Source: Sphaerolaimus hirsutus (taxonomy: Eukaryota; Nematoda; Chromadorea; Monhysterida; Sphaerolaimidae). From it: a stretch of DNA of 64,000 bases. Under the pieces are notes generated by a model. It was given only the letters and a program-made list of their open reading frames with translations. It was not told where the DNA came from and did not search any database. Each line of letters begins with the position of its first letter. Within the stretch, counting starts at the first letter, position 1. Where the stretch lies: positions 124,001 to 188,000 of the forward strand of contig CAXIWS010000464.1 of the NCBI GenBank assembly GCA_964036195.1, given 5' to 3'. A program made the position numbers and the translations under genes. Shown here piece after piece: positions 58,815 through 64,000 of this stretch.

Positions 58815-60972
58815 GATTGAATCACGGTTCACGCCTTAATCATTCTTGGGAAAGGTGGTAGACACGCACCGTTGTGTAGCTGAGATTGTGATCTATCAAA
58901 ATCTACAAACATTTTGGTGTGTTTGCCATAGCCACTTTATACCTAAGAAACAAAAACGTGAATAAATGTCAATTCTGGCTGATTGAATCACGATTAATGC
59001 CTTAACCATTCTTGGGAAAGGTGGTAGACATGCACCGTTGCGTAGCTGAGATTGTGCTCTATAAAAATCTACAAACGTTTTGGTGTGTTTGCCATAGCCA
59101 CTTTATACCTAAGAAACAAAAACGTGAATAAATGTCAATTCTGGCTGATTGAATCACGGTTCACGCGTTAATCATTCTTGGGAAAGGTGGTAGACACGCA
59201 CCGTTGTGTAGCTGAGATTGTGATCTATAAAAATCTACAAACGTTTTGGTGTGTTTGCTATAGCCACTTTATACCTAAGAAACAAAAATGTGAATAAATG
59301 TCAATTCTGGCTGATTGAATCACGGTTCACGCCTTAATCATTCTTGGGAAAAGTGGTAGACACGCACCGTTGCGTAGCTGAGATTGTGCTCGATCAAAAT
59401 CTACAGACGCATTGGTGTGTTTGCCATAGCCACTTTATACCTAAGAAACAAAAACGTGAATAAATGTCAATTCTGGCTGATTGAATCACGATTAATGCCT
59501 TAACCATTCTTGGGAAAGGTGGTAGACATGCACCGTTGCGTAGCTGAGATTGTGCTCTATAAAAATCTACAAACGTTTTGGTGTGTTTGTCATAGCCACT
59601 TTATACCTAAGAAACAAAAACGTGAATAAATGTCAATTCTGGCTGATTGAATCACGGTTCACGCGTTAATCATTCTTGGGAAAGGTGGTAGACACGCACC
59701 GTTGTGTAGCTGAGATTGTGATCTATCAAAATCTACAAACATTTTGGTGTGTTTGCCATAGCCACTTTATACCTAAGAAACAAAAACATGAATAAATGTC
59801 AATTCTGGCTGATTGAATCACGATTAATGCCTTAACCATTCTTGGGAAAGGTGGTAGACATGCACCGTTGCATAGCTGAGATTGTACTCTATAAAAATCT
59901 ACAAACGTTTTGGTGTGTTTGCTATAGCCACTTTATACCTAAGAAACAAAAACGTGAATAAATGTCAATTCTGGCTGATTGAATCACGGTTCACGCCTTA
60001 ATCATTCTTGGGAAAAGTGGTAGACACGCACCGTTGCGTAGCTGAGATTGTGCTCGATCAAAATCCACAGACGCATTGGTGTGTTTGCCATAGCCACTTT
60101 ATACCTAAGAAACAAAAACGTGAATAAATGTCAATTCTGGCTGATTGAATCACGATTAATGCCTTAACCATTCTTGGGAATGGTGGTAGACATGCACCGT
60201 TGCGTAGCTGAGATTGTGCTCGATCAAAATCTACAGACGCATTGGTGTGTTTGCCATAGCCACTTTATACCTAAGAAACAAAAACGTGAATAAATGTCAA
60301 TTCTGGCTGATTGAATCACGGTTCACGCCTTAATCATTCTTGGGAAAGGTGGTAGACACGCACCGTTGTGTAGCTGAGATTGTGATCTATAAAAATCTAC
60401 AAACGTTTTGGTGTGTTTGCTATAGCCACTTTATACCTAAGAAACAAAAACGTGAATAAATGTCAATTCTGGCTGATTGAATCACGGTTCACGCCTTAAT
60501 CATTCTTGGGAAAAGTGGTAGACACGCACCGTTGCGTAGCTGAGATTGTGCTCGATCAAAATCTACAGACACATTGGTGTGTTTGCCATAGCCACTTTAT
60601 ACCTAAGAAACAAAAACGTGAATAAATGTCAATTCTGGCTGATTGAATCACGGTTCACGCCTTAATCATTCTTGGGAAAAGTGGTAGACACGCACCGTTG
60701 CGTAGCTGAGATTGTGCTCGATCAAAATCTACAGACGCATTGGTGTGTTTGCCATAGCCACTTTATACCTAAGAAACAAAAACGTGAATAAATGTCAATT
60801 CTGGCTGATTGAATCACGATTAATGCCTTTACCATTCTTGGGAAAGGTGGTAGACACGCACCGTTGTGTAGCTGAGATTGTGATCTATAAAAATCTACAA
60901 ACGTTTTGGTGTGTTTGCTATAGCCACTTTATACCTAAGAAACAAAAACGTGAATAAATGTCAATTCTGGCT
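58815..60972 (+). repeat. 13-monomer HOR (type 14 missing)
   Basis: Types 1 to 13 in canonical order, followed directly by type 1 of the next unit. The shared variant GCCTTTACC near 60830 recurs 2,158 bp (13 monomers) later. Confidence 0.78.
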
Positions 60973-63282
60973 GATTGAATCACGGTTCACGCCTTAATCA
61001 TTCTTGGGAAAGGTGGTAGACACGCACCGTTGTGTAGCTGAGATTGTGATCTATCAAAATCTACAAACATTTTGGTGTGTTTGCCATAGCCACTTTATAC
61101 CTAAGAAACAAAAACGTGAATAAATGTCAATTCTGGCTGATTGAATCACGATTAATGCCTTAACCATTCTTGGGAAAGGTGGTAGACATGCACCGTTGCG
61201 TAGCTGAGATTGTGCTCTATAAAAATCTACAAACGTTTTGGTGTGTTTGCCATAGCCACTTTATACCTAAGAAACAAAAACGTGAATAAATGTCAATTCT
61301 GGCTGATTGAATCACGGTTCACGCGTTAATCATTCTTGGGAAAGGTGGTAGACACGCACCGTTGTGTAGCTGAGATTGTGATCTATAAAAATCTACAAAC
61401 GTTTTGGTGTGTTTGCTATAGCCACTTTATACCTAAGAAACAAAAACGTGAATAAATGTCAATTCTGGCTGATTGAATCACGGTTCACGCCTTAATCATT
61501 CTTGGGAAAAGTGGTAGACACGCACCGTTGCGTAGCTGAGATTGTGCTCGATCAAAATCTACAGACGCATTGGTGTGTTTGCCATAGCCACTTTATACCT
61601 AAGAAACAAAAACGTGAATAAATGTCAATTCTGGCTGATTGAATCACGATTAATGCCTTAACCATTCTTGGGAAAGGTGGTAGACATGCACCGTTGCGTA
61701 GCTGAGATTGTGCTCTATAAAAATCTACAAACGTTTTGGTGTGTTTGCCATAGCCACTTTATACCTAAGAAACAAAAACGTGAATAAATGTCAATTCTGG
61801 CTGATTGAATCACGGTTCACGCGTTAATCATTCTTGGGAAAGGTGGTAGACATGCACCGTTGTGTAGCTGAGATTGTGATCTATCAAAATCTACAAACAT
61901 TTTGGTGTGTTTGCCATAGCCACTTTATACCTAAGAAACAAAAACATGAATAAATGTCAATTCTGGCTGATTGAATCACGATTAATGCCTTAACCATTCT
62001 TGGGAAAGGTGGTAGACATGCACCGTTGCATAGCTGAGATTGTACTCTATAAAAATCTACAAACGTTTTGGTGTGTTTGCTATAGCCACTTTATACCTAA
62101 GAAACAAAAACGTGAATAAATGTCAATTCTGGCTGATTGAATCACGGTTCACGCCTTAATCATTCTTGGGAAAAGTGGTAGACACACACCGTTGCGTAGC
62201 TGAGATTGTGCTCGATCAAAATCCACAGACGCATTGGTGTGTTTGCCATAGCCACTTTATACCTAAGAAACAAAAACGTGAATAAATGTCAATTCTGGCT
62301 GATTGAATCACGATTAATGCCTTAACCATTCTTGGGAATGGTGGTAGACATGCACCGTTGCGTAGCTGAGATTGTGCTCGATCAAAATCTACAGACGCAT
62401 TGGTGTGTTTGCCATAGCCACTTTATACCTAAGAAACAAAAACGTGAATAAATGTCAATTCTGGCTGATTGAATCACGGTTCACGCCTTAATCATTCTTG
62501 GGAAAGGTGGTAGACACGCACCGTTGTGTAGCTGAGATTGTGATCTATAAAAATCTACAAACGTTTTGGTGTGTTTGCTATAGCCACTTTATACCTAAGA
62601 AACAAAAACGTGAATAAATGTCAATTCTGGCTGATTGAATCACGGTTCACGCCTTAATCATTCTTGGGAAAAGTGGTAGACACGCACCGTTGCGTAGCTG
62701 AGATTGTGCTCGATCAAAATCTACAGACACATTGGTGTGTTTGCCATAGCCACTTTATACCTAAGAAACAAAAACGTGAATAAATGTCAATTCTGGCTGA
62801 TTGAATCACGGTTCACGCCTTAATCATTCTTGGGAAAAGTGGTAGACACGCACCGTTGCGTAGCTGAGATTGTGCTCGATCAAAATCTACAGACGCATTG
62901 GTGTGTTTGCCATAGCCACTTTATACCTAAGAAACAAAAACGTGAATAAATGTCAATTCTGGCTGATTGAATCACGATTAATGCCTTTACCATTCTTGGG
63001 AAAGGTGGTAGACACGCACCGTTGTGTAGCTGAGATTGTGATCTATAAAAATCTACAAACGTTTTGGTGTGTTTGCTATAGCCACTTTATACCTAAGAAA
63101 CAAAAACGTGAATAAATGTCAATTCTGGCTGATTGAATCACGGTTCACGCCTTAATCATTCTTGGGAATGGTGGTAGACATGCACCGTTGCGTAGCTGAG
63201 ATTGTGCTCGATCAAAATCTACAGACGCCATAGCCACTTTATACCTAAGAAACAAAAACGTGAATAAATGTCAATTCTGGCT
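60973..63282 (+). repeat. 14-monomer HOR with one shortened monomer
   Basis: Types 1 to 14 in canonical order; the last monomer (63131-63282) is 152 bp because of a 14-bp deletion. Total 2,310 bp. Confidence 0.8.
63131..63282 (+). repeat. satellite monomer with 14-bp deletion
   Basis: CAGACGC is joined directly to CATAGCC; other monomers have ATTGGTGTGTTTGC between. GC stands at both break points (ACGC and TTGC), a two-base microhomology. Confidence 0.9.
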
Positions 63283-64000
63283 GATTGAATCACGATTAAT
63301 GCCTTAACCATTCTTGGGAAAGGTGGTAGACATGCACCATTGCGTAGCTGAGATTGTGCTCTATAAAAATCTACAAACGTTTTGGTGTGTTTGCCATAGC
63401 CACTTTATACCTAAGAAACAAAAACGTGAATAAATGTCAATTCTGGCTGATTGAATCACGGTTCACGCCTTAATCATTCTTGGGAAAAGTGGTAGACATG
63501 CACCGTTGCATAGCTGAGATTGTACTCTATAAAAATCTACAAACGTTTTGGTGTGTTTGCTATAGCCACTTTATACCTAAGAAACAAAAACGTGAATAAA
63601 TGTCAATTCTGGCTGATTGAATCACGGTTCACGCCTTAATCATTCTTGGGAAAAGTGGTAGACACGCACCGTTGCGTAGCTGAGATTGTGCTCAATCAAA
63701 ATCCACAGACGCATTGGTGTGTTTGCCATAGCCACTTTATACCTAAGAAACAAAAACGTGAATAAATGTCAATTCTGGCTGATTGAATCACGATTAATGC
63801 CTTAACCATTCTTGGGAATGGTGGTAGACATGCACCGTTGCGTAGCTGAGATTGTGCTCGATCAAAATCTACAGACGCATTGGTGTGTTTGCCATAGCCA
63901 CTTTATACCTAAGAAACAAAAACGTGAATAAATGTCAATTCTGGCTGATTGAATCACGGTTCACGCCTTAATCATTCTTGGGAAAGGTGGTAGACACGCA

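Larger units (their letters stand above)
42894..64000 (+). repeat. 166-bp satellite array, right block
   Basis: Same orientation, monomer and variant types as 4814-17781. Monomer starts run in exact 166-bp phase from 43045 to 63131 (121 monomers). One 152-bp monomer follows, then four full ones and a partial one cut by the window end. No gene was seen; short frames at 60712-60957 and 62870-63115 arise only where TTAACC has become TTTACC. The array passes out of the window, so its full length is unknown. Confidence 0.98.

Overview
The window is eukaryotic, non-genic chromosome sequence made of two things only: a long tandem satellite and BEL/Pao-type LTR retrotransposons inserted in it. No host gene, tRNA, rRNA or CRISPR array was seen. 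The integrase and reverse transcriptase wording of the retrotransposons resembles nematode BEL/Pao elements, so a nematode (or another small invertebrate) is the best guess. This is inferred from motif style and not proven.

Layout. (1) 1-4813: 3' part of a BEL/Pao element (A, + strand), from mid-integrase through an envelope-like region to its 1,289-bp 3' LTR. (2) 4814-17781: 78 complete 166-bp satellite monomers plus 20 bp, head to tail. The first 42 form three copies of a 14-monomer, 2,324-bp higher-order repeat (HOR). (3) 17782-42893: BEL/Pao element B (+ strand; 1,261-bp LTRs; 5-bp target duplication CACGC). It is split by element C. (4) 26399-39010: complete BEL/Pao element C (- strand; 1,320-bp LTRs that look identical; target duplication CTGAG), inserted in B where pol passes into env. 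(5) 42894-64000: the same satellite resumes in exact phase for about 126 more monomers, with HOR units of changing length (6, 9, 10, 11, 13 and 14 monomers) and one 14-bp deletion.

The order of events can be read directly: satellite first, then B, then C. Element C carries one long frame (ATG at 36463 to stop at 27761, 2,900 codons) with gag (DUF1759-like, three zinc knuckles), an aspartic protease, reverse transcriptase, RNase H, integrase (HHCC and DDE), a DUF5641-like tail, and an in-frame envelope-like glycoprotein of about 844 residues. The two halves of B add up to the same length, so B was intact when C landed. The frame is open in all three copies.

The most unusual structure is in the 1.2-kb leader between primer-binding site and gag: a run of short stem-loops with different stems but mostly six-base loops of the form ACAGG(A/C) or close variants, kept in both B and C. 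A second conserved hairpin follows the stop codon directly. The satellite HOR is the other main point, since a near-nucleosome-length monomer in a multi-monomer HOR invaded by LTR elements is a centromere-like arrangement.
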